From Dyadobacter psychrophilus (GTDB lineage: Bacteria > Bacteroidota > Bacteroidia > Cytophagales > Spirosomataceae): a DNA stretch of 64,000 nucleotides. The stretch lies in contig NZ_FUZA01000001.1 of assembly GCF_900167945.1 (NCBI RefSeq), positions 1,178,001 to 1,242,000 on the forward strand, given 5' to 3'. Positions within the stretch are counted from its first letter, which is position 1; each line of letters starts with the position of its first letter. Below are positions 51,921-61,629 of this stretch, one piece after another. The notes under the pieces are model-generated. The model worked only from the letters and a program-made list of their open reading frames with translations, made no database searches and had not been told where the DNA came from. The position numbers were made by a program, and so were the translations under genes.

Positions 51921-54302
51921 TCACTCACTCTTCAAACTCTTTACAGGATTGGTCAGCGCCGTTCTGATGCTTTGGTAACCCACGGTAATCAAGGTGAGAG
52001 CAAGTGCTGCGAGTCCGACTGTCAGGTAAATGTGCCATTCGATCATGATGTGATATTCGAAACTGCCGAGATATTTTAGAGCGAAAATGTAGCCCAGCGG
52101 AATGCCGATCAGGATGGATATGGCAACAAGAACGACAAAATCTTTTGATAGCAAAACAACGATCGCGCCAACACCCGCACCCAGCGTTTTCCTGATCCCG
52201 ACTTCCTTAACCCGTTGATTTGCAGCCAGAGTGATCAGCCCGAAAATCCCCGCCATAGCAATAATCACAGAAAGCATGGTTACAAAATTGAGCATTTTCC
52301 AAATGCCGTCAAGATGATTGTACTGTCGGCTTAATTCGTCGGATAAATAGAAATACTGGAATGGCTTCTTATGTGGGATTTTATTCATCTTCTGTTCCAG
52401 CTCTGCAAGCAAGCCCTTGGCCTGATCTGCATTGTGCAATTTTACGCTCAAATAACTGTTGAGAGCCGTTTCGCCTTCATACCAATGCAGCAGCGGCTCA
52501 ATTTTCTCCTTTAATTCCTGGTAATGAAAATCCTTCATCACCCCGACAACCGTGTAAACTTCCGGATTGTTTTTTTGCCTCAAACGCTTCCCTATCGCGG
52601 TTTCCCAGCCCAAAGCCTTCATTGCCGACTCGTTAATGACAACCGGCAGATTTTTACCATCCTGATCCAGTTCATCCGAAAAGTCCCGCCCTTCGAGCAT
52701 TTTAATCCCGAATGTTTCGGCATACCGCGAATTTGTGCCCACATGCTTGAAAACAATCTCCCTGCTGGCCTCGTCGTCGGGCATATAAACATTGTAATTT
52801 GACCAGTACTTGGTGGGGACAATTGCGGATGTAGCGACACTCTTCACATTTGCATTGGCTGTTAGATCGTCTATAATGCCTTTGAACTGGCTTGCTGCAA
52901 CTTTCCCATCTTTATACTGCATATCCGATTTGATCACGAGCACATTTTCCTTATCAAATCCCATATCAGCCTTTCGCATGAAAGTAACCTGTTTTCGGAC
53001 AGCAATAGCGCCGATCACAAGTCCGAAAGAAATGACGAATTGTACGACGATAAGGGTCCCGCGCAGGAAACTTTTCGACTGCGGATTGTTCGAAATCTTT
53101 CCCTTTACCGAATCGCGGATATCCAGTTTATTCAGATACAAAGCTGGGTAAGTCCCTGCAATGAAGGCAATTAAACAGATAATACCCACCAGAATGAGCA
53201 CCGTTACATAGTCTTGCTGCCAGTCCAGCACAAGCTGCATCCGCTCTTTCCGGAATTCATTGAACTGCGGCACAAGATAATAGATCGCAAAAATGGCTGA
53301 AATCACCAAGGAAGCAGCCAAAACAATGCCCGATTCGGTCCAGAACTGAACCAGGATCTGCCGCAACGTGGAGCCCGTTACTTTCCGGACCGCCACTTCT
53401 TTCGCACGAGTGAATGATATTGCTGTGTTGAGATTGATCAGGTTAATGCTGATAATGAGCAGAATAAAAACCGTAATCGTAACGGATCCTGTAATTAGCC
53501 ATTTGAATCCGGGATTCTCGTAATGAATATATTCTGTCAGCGGTACAATGCGAATTTTTCGATCCCGCACGTCCTTACTGAAATGTGCTTTTGCAAAGGC
53601 AGGAAGCTTACTTTCCAATTTCTGAACATCAGTTCCGTTTTTCAATTTGAGATAAACAGTTGCGAACGTGTTGTACCAGTCGGCGCCCTTTAGAAAATCC
53701 GGGCTGGCTTCCAGGTTTTGTATAGGAACCAGTATTTCAAACTGAACGGATGAATTGGAAGGAACCTCGCTTAGTACGCCGGTCACTGTAAAATGCAACG
53801 TGTCATCAACTGTAACAGTCTCACCAACAGGATTTTTATTTCCAAACAGCGAACCAGCAACTTTTTTACTGATCACGATGGACTCCCGGCTTTTCAGTGC
53901 TGTTCGGGAATTCCCATATTGTAAATCAAATGAAAAGATATCGAAGAAAGTGCTGTCTACGTATTTCGTATCCGCCTGAATATCTTTGCCTTTGTAATTG
54001 AGCCAGACATTATTCCACCGCTGCACGTGTGTGCCTGTCTCAATCTCCGGATAGGTTTTTAACAGTTGAGCCAGGATCGGATAAACTGTTTGGTTATAGC
54101 GGCCAGATTTTCCTTCTGTCTGTATGTAGTAAAGCCGATCATTGTCCTTATGAAAAGAGTCAAAGGTGATTCCTCTTTGTGTAAAAAGGATCAAAACACC
54201 CGCGCTGGCAAGCCCCATCGACATTCCTATCAGGTTAATGCCTGTAAAAAGTCTGTTTTTCCAGAGCGTTCGAAATGCGATTTTTAAATAATTTTTAAAC
54301 AT
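51921..54302 (-). CDS. FtsX/MacB-like permease 15 (atypical coupling helix)
   Basis: The 793-aa protein is the last gene of the 19->15 unit. Its first coupling region is SINLINLNTAISFTRAKEVA, continuing VRKVTGS: the glycine of EVG is replaced by A, and the preceding N-F-M-N-L-x-T-A-R block has diverged. The second coupling helix is VKEVGIRKTLGAG, with ITLAANQR before it in place of the common LATFTAEQR. TM7 has GIPLGYIFALKYL rather than the usual W-rich segment. The second periplasmic domain keeps GVMKDFHYQEL. Start 37 nt after permease 16 stops. Confidence 0.94.
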   Translation of the reverse strand: MFKNYLKIAFRTLWKNRLFTGINLIGMSMGLASAGVLILFTQRGITFDSFHKDNDRLYYIQTEGKSGRYNQTVYPILAQLLKTYPEIETGTHVQRWNNVWLNYKGKDIQADTKYVDSTFFDIFSFDLQYGNSRTALKSRESIVISKKVAGSLFGNKNPVGETVTVDDTLHFTVTGVLSEVPSNSSVQFEILVPIQNLEASPDFLKGADWYNTFATVYLKLKNGTDVQKLESKLPAFAKAHFSKDVRDRKIRIVPLTEYIHYENPGFKWLITGSVTITVFILLIISINLINLNTAISFTRAKEVAVRKVTGSTLRQILVQFWTESGIVLAASLVISAIFAIYYLVPQFNEFRKERMQLVLDWQQDYVTVLILVGIICLIAFIAGTYPALYLNKLDIRDSVKGKISNNPQSKSFLRGTLIVVQFVISFGLVIGAIAVRKQVTFMRKADMGFDKENVLVIKSDMQYKDGKVAASQFKGIIDDLTANANVKSVATSAIVPTKYWSNYNVYMPDDEASREIVFKHVGTNSRYAETFGIKMLEGRDFSDELDQDGKNLPVVINESAMKALGWETAIGKRLRQKNNPEVYTVVGVMKDFHYQELKEKIEPLLHWYEGETALNSYLSVKLHNADQAKGLLAELEQKMNKIPHKKPFQYFYLSDELSRQYNHLDGIWKMLNFVTMLSVIIAMAGIFGLITLAANQRVKEVGIRKTLGAGVGAIVVLLSKDFVVLVAISILIGIPLGYIFALKYLGSFEYHIMIEWHIYLTVGLAALALTLITVGYQSIRTALTNPVKSLKSE

Positions 54303-54339
54303 TTTTCAAAAATATTTTAGCAAGGTTTGGCATCAATAA

Positions 54340-56730
54340 TCACTCCGTTTTCAATGATTTTACGGGGTTTGTCAGTGCAGCTTTAATGCTTTGATAACTG
54401 ATTGTGAACATTGCAATGAAAATCGCGGCGGAGCCTGCTATTGCGAATAGCCACCATTTAAGGTCGATTTTGTATTCAAATCCGCGCAGCCATTTGTCCA
54501 TAAAATAATAGCCGACAGGCGAGGCTACGACGATGGAGATCAATATCAACATTAAAAAATCTTTCGAAAGCAATGAAACGATGGCGGTTACGGAAGCACC
54601 AAGCACTTTTCTGATTCCGATCTCTTTCATCCGTCGTTCAGCTGTAAATGTGGCCAGACCAAACAAGCCTAAGCTTGAAATGAGGACCGCAATCGTGGTG
54701 AATGTGTTGAACAAGGTGGCTGTTTTAGCCTCGTTTTTATAAATTTTGTTATATGTTTCATCCAGGAAAGTGTATTCGAGCGGATAATTGGGAATCATTT
54801 CTTCCCAAACTTTTTGCGTAGCGCGAATGGCCTCAGCGTCCTTTCCGGGTTGTGCTTTTACATAAATTCCCATGCTCCAGGACAAGTCGTTGAACAGCAC
54901 CAGAGGCTCAATTTTTTCGCGCAGGCTTTTATAATGAAAATCCTTCACTACTCCGATTACAACACCCTTTTTACCATGAAAATCAAATCTTTTACCAATC
55001 ACCGGCTTTTTAAGCATTAGCTTTCTAACGGCGGTTTCGTTTAGCACCACATTCTGTTTGTCGGTCGTCCGGTTGTCATCAAACCAGCGGCCTTCCGCTA
55101 TTTTAAGTCCGAACATGGATTGGAAATTGGACTCGACAGCCAGCTGAGAAACGATTGGATTGAAATCTTTTGGCCTTCCATCCCAATCGTAAGATCCTGT
55201 GGTGCTGCTATTTATCTGCACAATGCTCTGACTCGAAATGGTCACATCCGCAATGCTCGACTCCCGCAAGAGTCGCTCTTTGAAAGTGGTAGGCTGTATT
55301 TTATTCTTCATCGCCCAGGGCATCCGGAAACCAAAAGCATGCGCACGGTCGTAGCCAAGCTCTTTCTCGCGAATAAATTTCATCTGCTGAAACACAACGA
55401 GCGCCGAGATGAGGAAAACGATTGTAACTGTAAATTGCAAAACGACCAGCCCCTTCCTGAAACTTGCACTGGAAGAACCCAAAACATTGCTCCCTCGGAG
55501 GATTTCAAAGGGTTTGAAGGAAGAAAGCAAAAGGGAAGGATAAATGCCTGTCAGCAGAATGGCGATAACAGTGGTCCCAATCAACACAAACCAAAGCGGT
55601 TTATTAGAAAATGAAAGCTCAAAGGTCTTTTCTGTAACATCATTAAACAGCGGCAATAACACGAAGATCAGCAACAGTGCCAGACCGAAAGCCATTAGGC
55701 AAGTCAGTACGGATTCTGTCATGAATTGTGCAAAAAGGTGCGAATGCTTTGCGCCCAGCAACTTTTTTACTCCCACTTCTTTCGACCTGATACTGGCCCG
55801 TGCGGTGGTAATATTGACATAATTGATACATGCCACAAGTAAAATCACCAGGGCCATGCCGAAGAATATATAGATCGTCTTTCTGTCACCTTTGCTTTTG
55901 TCAGACCCCTGAAGTTCCGTATTGAAATGCATGTTTGTCAAAGGCTCGGCTTCCAAGACGATATCTGAAGAGGGTTTTCCGTCATCATCTTTTTTAAATT
56001 TGGAAATAAGTGCCGTTAGTTTCGCAGCCACCTTTTTCCGGTCGGCATCATGCCTGAGCAGAACGAATGTCTGATAATTAAACTGGTTCCAGCTTTTGTC
56101 TCCCTCATAAGTTCGTGGATTGGCCAGATATGCGCTTAACGGCAAAATATAGTCGTATTGAAAGCTGGAATTTGGCGGGTTATTTTTATAAACTGCCGCA
56201 ACCGTGTAGTCAAGCGTATCGATCCGCATGATTGTCCCGGCGACATTCGTTCGCCCGAACAACTGCCGGGCCTTAGCTTCCGTAATGGCGACATTTCGGA
56301 TTGCCGCGCCAAATTGCATCGCCGACCCATCCACGAATTGGTAATCAAACAAGCTAAACCAGTTGGTATCCACATAAACTGCATTTTCACCGGCAATCTT
56401 CCGGTCGCCAATACAAACGGGAAGATTAGAAGCAGTATTAACACGGGTAACCGCTTCGATTTCAGGGATTACTTTCGTTTCCTCAGCCAGTAAAAGAGGC
56501 GTATTCGACCAATGCCAGGTTTCTTCTTTGCTCACCTTCAAATGCGTAACAATCCGGCTGATACGATCTGACTTATTATGGAAATTGTCAAAACTTAGCT
56601 CATTTTGCACCCATAGCAGGATAAAAACGGCTGCCACCATTCCCCCGGTAAGCCCGGCAACATTCAATGTGGTAAACAGGCCCGCACTCCGCAGGTTCCT
56701 GAAAGCGATCTTAATCTGGCTGCCAAGCAT
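54340..56730 (-). CDS. FtsX/MacB-like permease 16
   Basis: The 796-aa protein begins 20 nt after permease 17 stops. Its N-terminus MLGSQIKIAFRNLRSAG differs from the usual MxKNYLKIA. First coupling helix: SKEVGVKKLLGAK, with K for R, after INYVNITTARASIR; second: MKEIGIRKVLGAS. The first periplasmic domain has SSFQYDYILPL. The second keeps GVVKDFHYKSL, and the C-terminus is NPVKSLKTE. Confidence 0.95.
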   Translation of the reverse strand: MLGSQIKIAFRNLRSAGLFTTLNVAGLTGGMVAAVFILLWVQNELSFDNFHNKSDRISRIVTHLKVSKEETWHWSNTPLLLAEETKVIPEIEAVTRVNTASNLPVCIGDRKIAGENAVYVDTNWFSLFDYQFVDGSAMQFGAAIRNVAITEAKARQLFGRTNVAGTIMRIDTLDYTVAAVYKNNPPNSSFQYDYILPLSAYLANPRTYEGDKSWNQFNYQTFVLLRHDADRKKVAAKLTALISKFKKDDDGKPSSDIVLEAEPLTNMHFNTELQGSDKSKGDRKTIYIFFGMALVILLVACINYVNITTARASIRSKEVGVKKLLGAKHSHLFAQFMTESVLTCLMAFGLALLLIFVLLPLFNDVTEKTFELSFSNKPLWFVLIGTTVIAILLTGIYPSLLLSSFKPFEILRGSNVLGSSSASFRKGLVVLQFTVTIVFLISALVVFQQMKFIREKELGYDRAHAFGFRMPWAMKNKIQPTTFKERLLRESSIADVTISSQSIVQINSSTTGSYDWDGRPKDFNPIVSQLAVESNFQSMFGLKIAEGRWFDDNRTTDKQNVVLNETAVRKLMLKKPVIGKRFDFHGKKGVVIGVVKDFHYKSLREKIEPLVLFNDLSWSMGIYVKAQPGKDAEAIRATQKVWEEMIPNYPLEYTFLDETYNKIYKNEAKTATLFNTFTTIAVLISSLGLFGLATFTAERRMKEIGIRKVLGASVTAIVSLLSKDFLMLILISIVVASPVGYYFMDKWLRGFEYKIDLKWWLFAIAGSAAIFIAMFTISYQSIKAALTNPVKSLKTE

Positions 56731-56750
56731 TACATTACAATTTAAGATGT

Positions 56751-59135
56751 TTATTCACTTCTCAACGACTTAGCCGGATCCATCGTGGCCGTTCTCAGGC
56801 TTTGGTAGCCGACGGTTAAAATCGCAACACTGATTGCCAACAGGGCCGCAGCCACAAAATACCACCAAGAGATTGCAATGCGATAAGGGAAATCCCGCAA
56901 CCAGGTGTCAACCGCGTAATAGGAAAAAGGCAGCGCAACGACAATTGCTACCAGTACGAGTTTGATAAAATCGGAGGATAGCAATGCTGCAATGCTGGCT
57001 GCCGAGGCTCCGAGCACTTTTCGGATGCCAATTTCTTTCACCCTGGTTTCGGCATTAAATGTAGCCAGCCCAAAGAGCCCAATGCAGGAAACAAAGATGG
57101 ATAGCAGGGCTGCAAGCGTGATCATTTCTTTCCATTTGGCCTCGGATTCGTAACGTTTAAGGTTTTTTGCGTCCTCAAACTGATATTCAAATGGCATAAA
57201 CGGGACGTACTTTCGGAATATCTTTTCAACCTTTTTTACCGTTTCAACCGTGTTTCCGCCTGCTAATTTTAAGGACAATGTACTCTTTCCATAATTCGGG
57301 TCCTGAGTCATCAGCAATGGTTTTATCGTGTCTTTCAGCGAGGCATAATGGTAATTTTTCACCACGCCTATCACGGTCATTTTTTGATTTTTCCATTCAA
57401 AATTAATCTCCTTGCCAACGGGATTTGCCCAGCCTGCCTTTTTCACGAATGCTTCATTTACCACCACCGATTGTACCGGATCGGAAGGAAAACTTTTGGA
57501 GAAATTACGGCCTTTAACGATAGGAATTTCTAAGGTTTTGAGAAAATCCTCATCGACACCAATGTATCCAAAATCGATTTTCCCGGTTTCGATATCAGCC
57601 AGCGTTCCGTTATAATTACCATTAAAAGCGCCCACTTTTTCGATGCCCGCTACGGTTTCCAGCTCTTCTTTTACAACATTCAGGTATTGCTCTCCTGACC
57701 GGCCCCGGCCGAGGCTAAAACTCATCAGGTTTTTATCATTATAACCTAAGTCTTTGTTTGTCAAATATTCGAATTGCGAATAAATGACGATTGTACCAAT
57801 AACAAGGCACACCGATAAAGCAAACTGGAAGACAACCAGGCTTTTCGTCAGGTAATTTTTTTGTGTAAGCCTGGTGCGGTTGTACAAAGTTTGCGCCGGA
57901 CTAAAACCAGACAACACCAACGCGGGATAAAAGCCGGCCACCAATCCCGTGATACAAAACAAGGAAAAGTATCCGGAAACCAGCTTGATATCCAAAAGGT
58001 ATGAAAGTGACAATTGCTTGTTAGCCAACTCATTGAATGTCGGCAAAACGATTAGCGTTAAAACGATGGCGAAGAAAAAAGCAATAAATGAAAGCAGAAA
58101 AGACTCGCCCAGAAACTGATACATTAATTGCTTCCGCTGACTTCCCACAACTTTGCGAATGCCAATTTCTTTCGCGCGTTTCAAAGACCGGGCGACAGTG
58201 AGGTTTACAAAATTGATACAAGCAATGAGCAGGATAAAAATCGCTATGCCGGAGAGAATGTAAGAATAAATGGGGCTGCTGCCTCGGCCAAGTCCATTGC
58301 GCAGATCGCTTACCTCGCTATCCAGATGAATATCCAGGAAAGGTTGCAGACTAAAACTGATCCTCTGGTCAAAATCTTTGATCTTACTGATTTCTTCAGC
58401 TGACTTGGTTTTGAAAACCTGATTCAGTTTTGGAATGACCGTTCTGTAATCAGATTTTTCGTGGAGCAAAACAAATGTGTTCATGTAAAAACCCAGCCAT
58501 TCCTTATCAGTCCAGCCTCTGGTAACCTGCAACTCGAAGGGAATTACAGCACCAAATTGAATAGAGGAATTTTGCGGGCATTTCTTGGCAATGCCGGACA
58601 CAATCAGCTTTTCAAAGTTATCACCGATTTTCAGCTCCATTGTTTTACCAACCGCGTCTTTCGTATTGAAGTATTTCTCCGCAACTTCTTCGGTCAAAAC
58701 GATGGAATTAACATTGGCAAGCACGGTTTTGGGATCTCCCGCCACGAGCGGCATGGAAAACACCGTGAAGAAATTATTATCTGCAAAAAGCACGTCTTCG
58801 CTCAGCAGCTCGTTTCCTTTTCTGGTAACAAACATGTTGCTCTGTGCTCTCACAATGTCTTTGATCTCCGGAATTTCCTGCTTAAAGCTGGGGCCATGAA
58901 TGGTGTTGGTGCTGCCGATCTCACGCGTTTCGCGGCTATCCGACATGGTAACCTTGATCCGGAAAAGTTGGTCTTTATTCTCCTGAAACCGGTCAAAACT
59001 GACTTCGTCCTTAGTATAAAGCACAATCAGCATGCAACAGGTAAGCCCCAGCGATAGTCCGGCAATATTGATAAAGGAAAAAATCTTATTCCTCGTCAAA
59101 TTACGAACTGCAATTTTGAAATAGTTCTTGATCAT
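56751..59135 (-). CDS. FtsX/MacB-like permease 17
   Basis: The 794-aa protein begins 47 nt after permease 18 stops. First coupling helix: AKEIGIRKVVGSQ, with EIG in the first repeat, where most members have EVG. Second: VKEIGIRKVLGAS after NAETR. After TM4, VLKG of the paralogues is replaced by TLYNRTR. The second periplasmic domain has GVVKNYHYASL, and the C-terminus is DPAKSLRSE. No clear pair in the window. Confidence 0.95.
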   Translation of the reverse strand: MIKNYFKIAVRNLTRNKIFSFINIAGLSLGLTCCMLIVLYTKDEVSFDRFQENKDQLFRIKVTMSDSRETREIGSTNTIHGPSFKQEIPEIKDIVRAQSNMFVTRKGNELLSEDVLFADNNFFTVFSMPLVAGDPKTVLANVNSIVLTEEVAEKYFNTKDAVGKTMELKIGDNFEKLIVSGIAKKCPQNSSIQFGAVIPFELQVTRGWTDKEWLGFYMNTFVLLHEKSDYRTVIPKLNQVFKTKSAEEISKIKDFDQRISFSLQPFLDIHLDSEVSDLRNGLGRGSSPIYSYILSGIAIFILLIACINFVNLTVARSLKRAKEIGIRKVVGSQRKQLMYQFLGESFLLSFIAFFFAIVLTLIVLPTFNELANKQLSLSYLLDIKLVSGYFSLFCITGLVAGFYPALVLSGFSPAQTLYNRTRLTQKNYLTKSLVVFQFALSVCLVIGTIVIYSQFEYLTNKDLGYNDKNLMSFSLGRGRSGEQYLNVVKEELETVAGIEKVGAFNGNYNGTLADIETGKIDFGYIGVDEDFLKTLEIPIVKGRNFSKSFPSDPVQSVVVNEAFVKKAGWANPVGKEINFEWKNQKMTVIGVVKNYHYASLKDTIKPLLMTQDPNYGKSTLSLKLAGGNTVETVKKVEKIFRKYVPFMPFEYQFEDAKNLKRYESEAKWKEMITLAALLSIFVSCIGLFGLATFNAETRVKEIGIRKVLGASAASIAALLSSDFIKLVLVAIVVALPFSYYAVDTWLRDFPYRIAISWWYFVAAALLAISVAILTVGYQSLRTATMDPAKSLRSE

Positions 59136-59182
59136 GGCTTGGATGGAAAAATTTTATATAATCAACTCCGAACGCCCCTCTC

Positions 59183-61543
59183 TTACTCCCCCCGCAAGGA
59201 CTTTACCGGGTTCATTAGCGCTGCTTTTATTGCCTGGAAACTTACTGTGAATAATGCGATCAGCAAGGCTGCTATGCCGGCTACCAGAAAATACCACCAT
59301 TCCATTTCGATCCGGTAAGCATATTTTTCGAGCCAGTTTTGCAGAAAATAACCGGCTATCGGGAAGGCTATCAATGCAGCGATTGCTACGAGCTTTACAA
59401 AATCCATAGAGAGCATCCCCACCAGATTTGTGACACTTGCGCCCAGCACTTTCCGGACGCCAATTTCCTTCGTACGCTGCTCTGCTGTGAAAGCTGCAAG
59501 CCCGAACAGCCCCAGACATGATATAAAAATGGCAAGGAAGGCAAAGTAATTGGAAAGCTTGCTCACGACAGTCTCAGCCTTGTACAGGTTTCCAAACTCT
59601 TCGTCAGCAAAATGATATTTGAACGGAAAACCGGGATTGTATTGCTTATAAACCTTTTCAATGTTGGCAATAGCAAGTTTGGTTTTTCCCGGCTCTGTCA
59701 GGATAAGCACAGCGCCCCAGCTATCCTGTTTGGGTTGAAGATTTACTATAAGTGGCTCAATGGCGACATGCAGCGAACCAATATGGAAGTCTTTCATGAG
59801 CCCGATGATCTTTCCTTTTTTGCCCCACATGGTAAGTTCTTTTCCTACGGGATCTTTATAACCGATCTTTTTCGCCGCGGCTTCATTAAGCAGATAATTG
59901 GAAGTGTCCGTCCCGAATGTCGGATTGAAATCCCTGCCTTCCAGCAACTTAATGCCCATCGTTTTCACAAAATCAAAACCAACAGGGTTCACATTAAAAA
60001 GCATGCGTTGCGTAGTGTCCTTGCCCGGCCAGGTCACGCCCATTGTCGAACTTCCATAATCCATAGGACCGGCCTGAGAAACGGTCACCGCCTTAATGCC
60101 GGGCTCGTTTTCCAGAACTTGCTTGAAAGACGCGAAATTCTTGGCCATTCCTTTTTCTACATCGCTGATATACAAAAGATTGCTTTTAGTAAAACCCAAA
60201 TTTTTGTTTTGAATAAATTCAATCTGACGATAAACCACGATCATCGAAAGGATTAGCAGAATAGAAAGGCCAAACTGGAAAACCACCAACCCTTGCCGAA
60301 AATATGCAGCGCTTGGCTTGAATTTCAGCGCACCTTTCAATACGACCACAGGATTGAGGGAAGACATAAACAGCGCTGGATAACTTCCTGCCAAAACCCC
60401 GGTTATGGTCGTCAGGATCAGGAGCAGGAGCAGCAATGTAGGATTAAAGAAATTTAGCGACAACTGCTTTTCCGTCAACGCATTAAAAGAAGGAAGTAAA
60501 ACACCGACCAACACAAGGGCGAACACCAGTGCAAGCAATGTGATGAGTATCGATTCTCCCATAAACTGCCCTACCAGACTGGACTTATAGGCACCGACTA
60601 CTTTTCGTAACCCCACTTCCTTGGCCCTCTTTACAGAACGCGCAGTGGCGAGGTTCATGAAATTAATACAGGCAATTATCAGGATAAAAACGGCTACAAT
60701 GGTGAACAGGCGAACATATTCTATTCTTCCCCCGTTTTGCTTGCCCGAATCCCACTTGGAATAAAGATATGATTGACCATAATTAACGAGAAAGAGATCA
60801 ATGTTGCTGTCTTTATTTTTGGTTTTGAGATAACCCTTGATCTTGGCATTTACCTTATCGACGTCTGCATTTTTATCGAGCAAGACAACGCAGCGCGGAC
60901 CGTTATTTCCCCATTCCTGCGCCCATTTGTTGCCTTTGATCCAGCGATCATAACTCATCAGAAAATCGAACTTCACAGATGAATAGGCTGGAATTTCCTT
61001 CAAAACGCCCGTCACGATCACATCGTCCTTATTGTCCACACGAATGGTTTTCCCAATTGCGTCCTGGCCTTTAAAATATTTGTCAGCGAGTTTTTGGGAA
61101 ATTACGATTCCGTCGGGACGTCTTAGGGCTGTTTTTGCATCGCCTTGACTTAGATCGAAGGAGAAAATGCTCAAAAAATCACCTTGAACGTAGCGCCCCT
61201 TTTCATTGTCGAAAGTGTTTCCTACTGCCAGCACCGGCGCTTGTTCCCACAGCCATTGGCTGGCCATTTCAATTTCGGGAATGTCCTTCACAATGTGATC
61301 GGCAAGAATTCCCGGTGTGGCAGCGAATGTATTGATCACCCCAGAATAATGCTGGTTTTCCATGACCGTGAAGATCCGTGCGTCATTTTTATGGAAGCGA
61401 TCCATTTTAATTTCGTCCTGCACCCACAGCATGATAAGCAGGCTGCATGCCATCCCTAGTGCGAGACCAAGAATGTTAATAAGGCTGAATGTCTTGTTTT
61501 TCAACAAGTTACGCCAGGCTATTTTGAGATAGTTTTTCAGCAT
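59183..61543 (-). CDS. FtsX/MacB-like permease 18
   Basis: The 786-aa protein is the shortest complete member. It is the partner of permease 4 (GGRIEYVRLF before TM2, VTWPGKD in the second periplasmic domain, FIQNKNLGF after TM5). First coupling helix: AKEVGLRKVVGAY; second: TKEIGVRKVLGAS. The second periplasmic domain reads GLMKDFHIGSL. The C-terminus is NPVKSLRGE, with G for S. Start 86 nt after permease 19 stops. Confidence 0.95.
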   Translation of the reverse strand: MLKNYLKIAWRNLLKNKTFSLINILGLALGMACSLLIMLWVQDEIKMDRFHKNDARIFTVMENQHYSGVINTFAATPGILADHIVKDIPEIEMASQWLWEQAPVLAVGNTFDNEKGRYVQGDFLSIFSFDLSQGDAKTALRRPDGIVISQKLADKYFKGQDAIGKTIRVDNKDDVIVTGVLKEIPAYSSVKFDFLMSYDRWIKGNKWAQEWGNNGPRCVVLLDKNADVDKVNAKIKGYLKTKNKDSNIDLFLVNYGQSYLYSKWDSGKQNGGRIEYVRLFTIVAVFILIIACINFMNLATARSVKRAKEVGLRKVVGAYKSSLVGQFMGESILITLLALVFALVLVGVLLPSFNALTEKQLSLNFFNPTLLLLLLILTTITGVLAGSYPALFMSSLNPVVVLKGALKFKPSAAYFRQGLVVFQFGLSILLILSMIVVYRQIEFIQNKNLGFTKSNLLYISDVEKGMAKNFASFKQVLENEPGIKAVTVSQAGPMDYGSSTMGVTWPGKDTTQRMLFNVNPVGFDFVKTMGIKLLEGRDFNPTFGTDTSNYLLNEAAAKKIGYKDPVGKELTMWGKKGKIIGLMKDFHIGSLHVAIEPLIVNLQPKQDSWGAVLILTEPGKTKLAIANIEKVYKQYNPGFPFKYHFADEEFGNLYKAETVVSKLSNYFAFLAIFISCLGLFGLAAFTAEQRTKEIGVRKVLGASVTNLVGMLSMDFVKLVAIAALIAFPIAGYFLQNWLEKYAYRIEMEWWYFLVAGIAALLIALFTVSFQAIKAALMNPVKSLRGE

Positions 61544-61629
61544 AGCAAAGGTGCAACCGGCTTTCGTCGATCGGCTATCATTTTATTGAATTATTTTATA
61601 ACTCCTTCCAATTGCCGATGCCTGCAACC

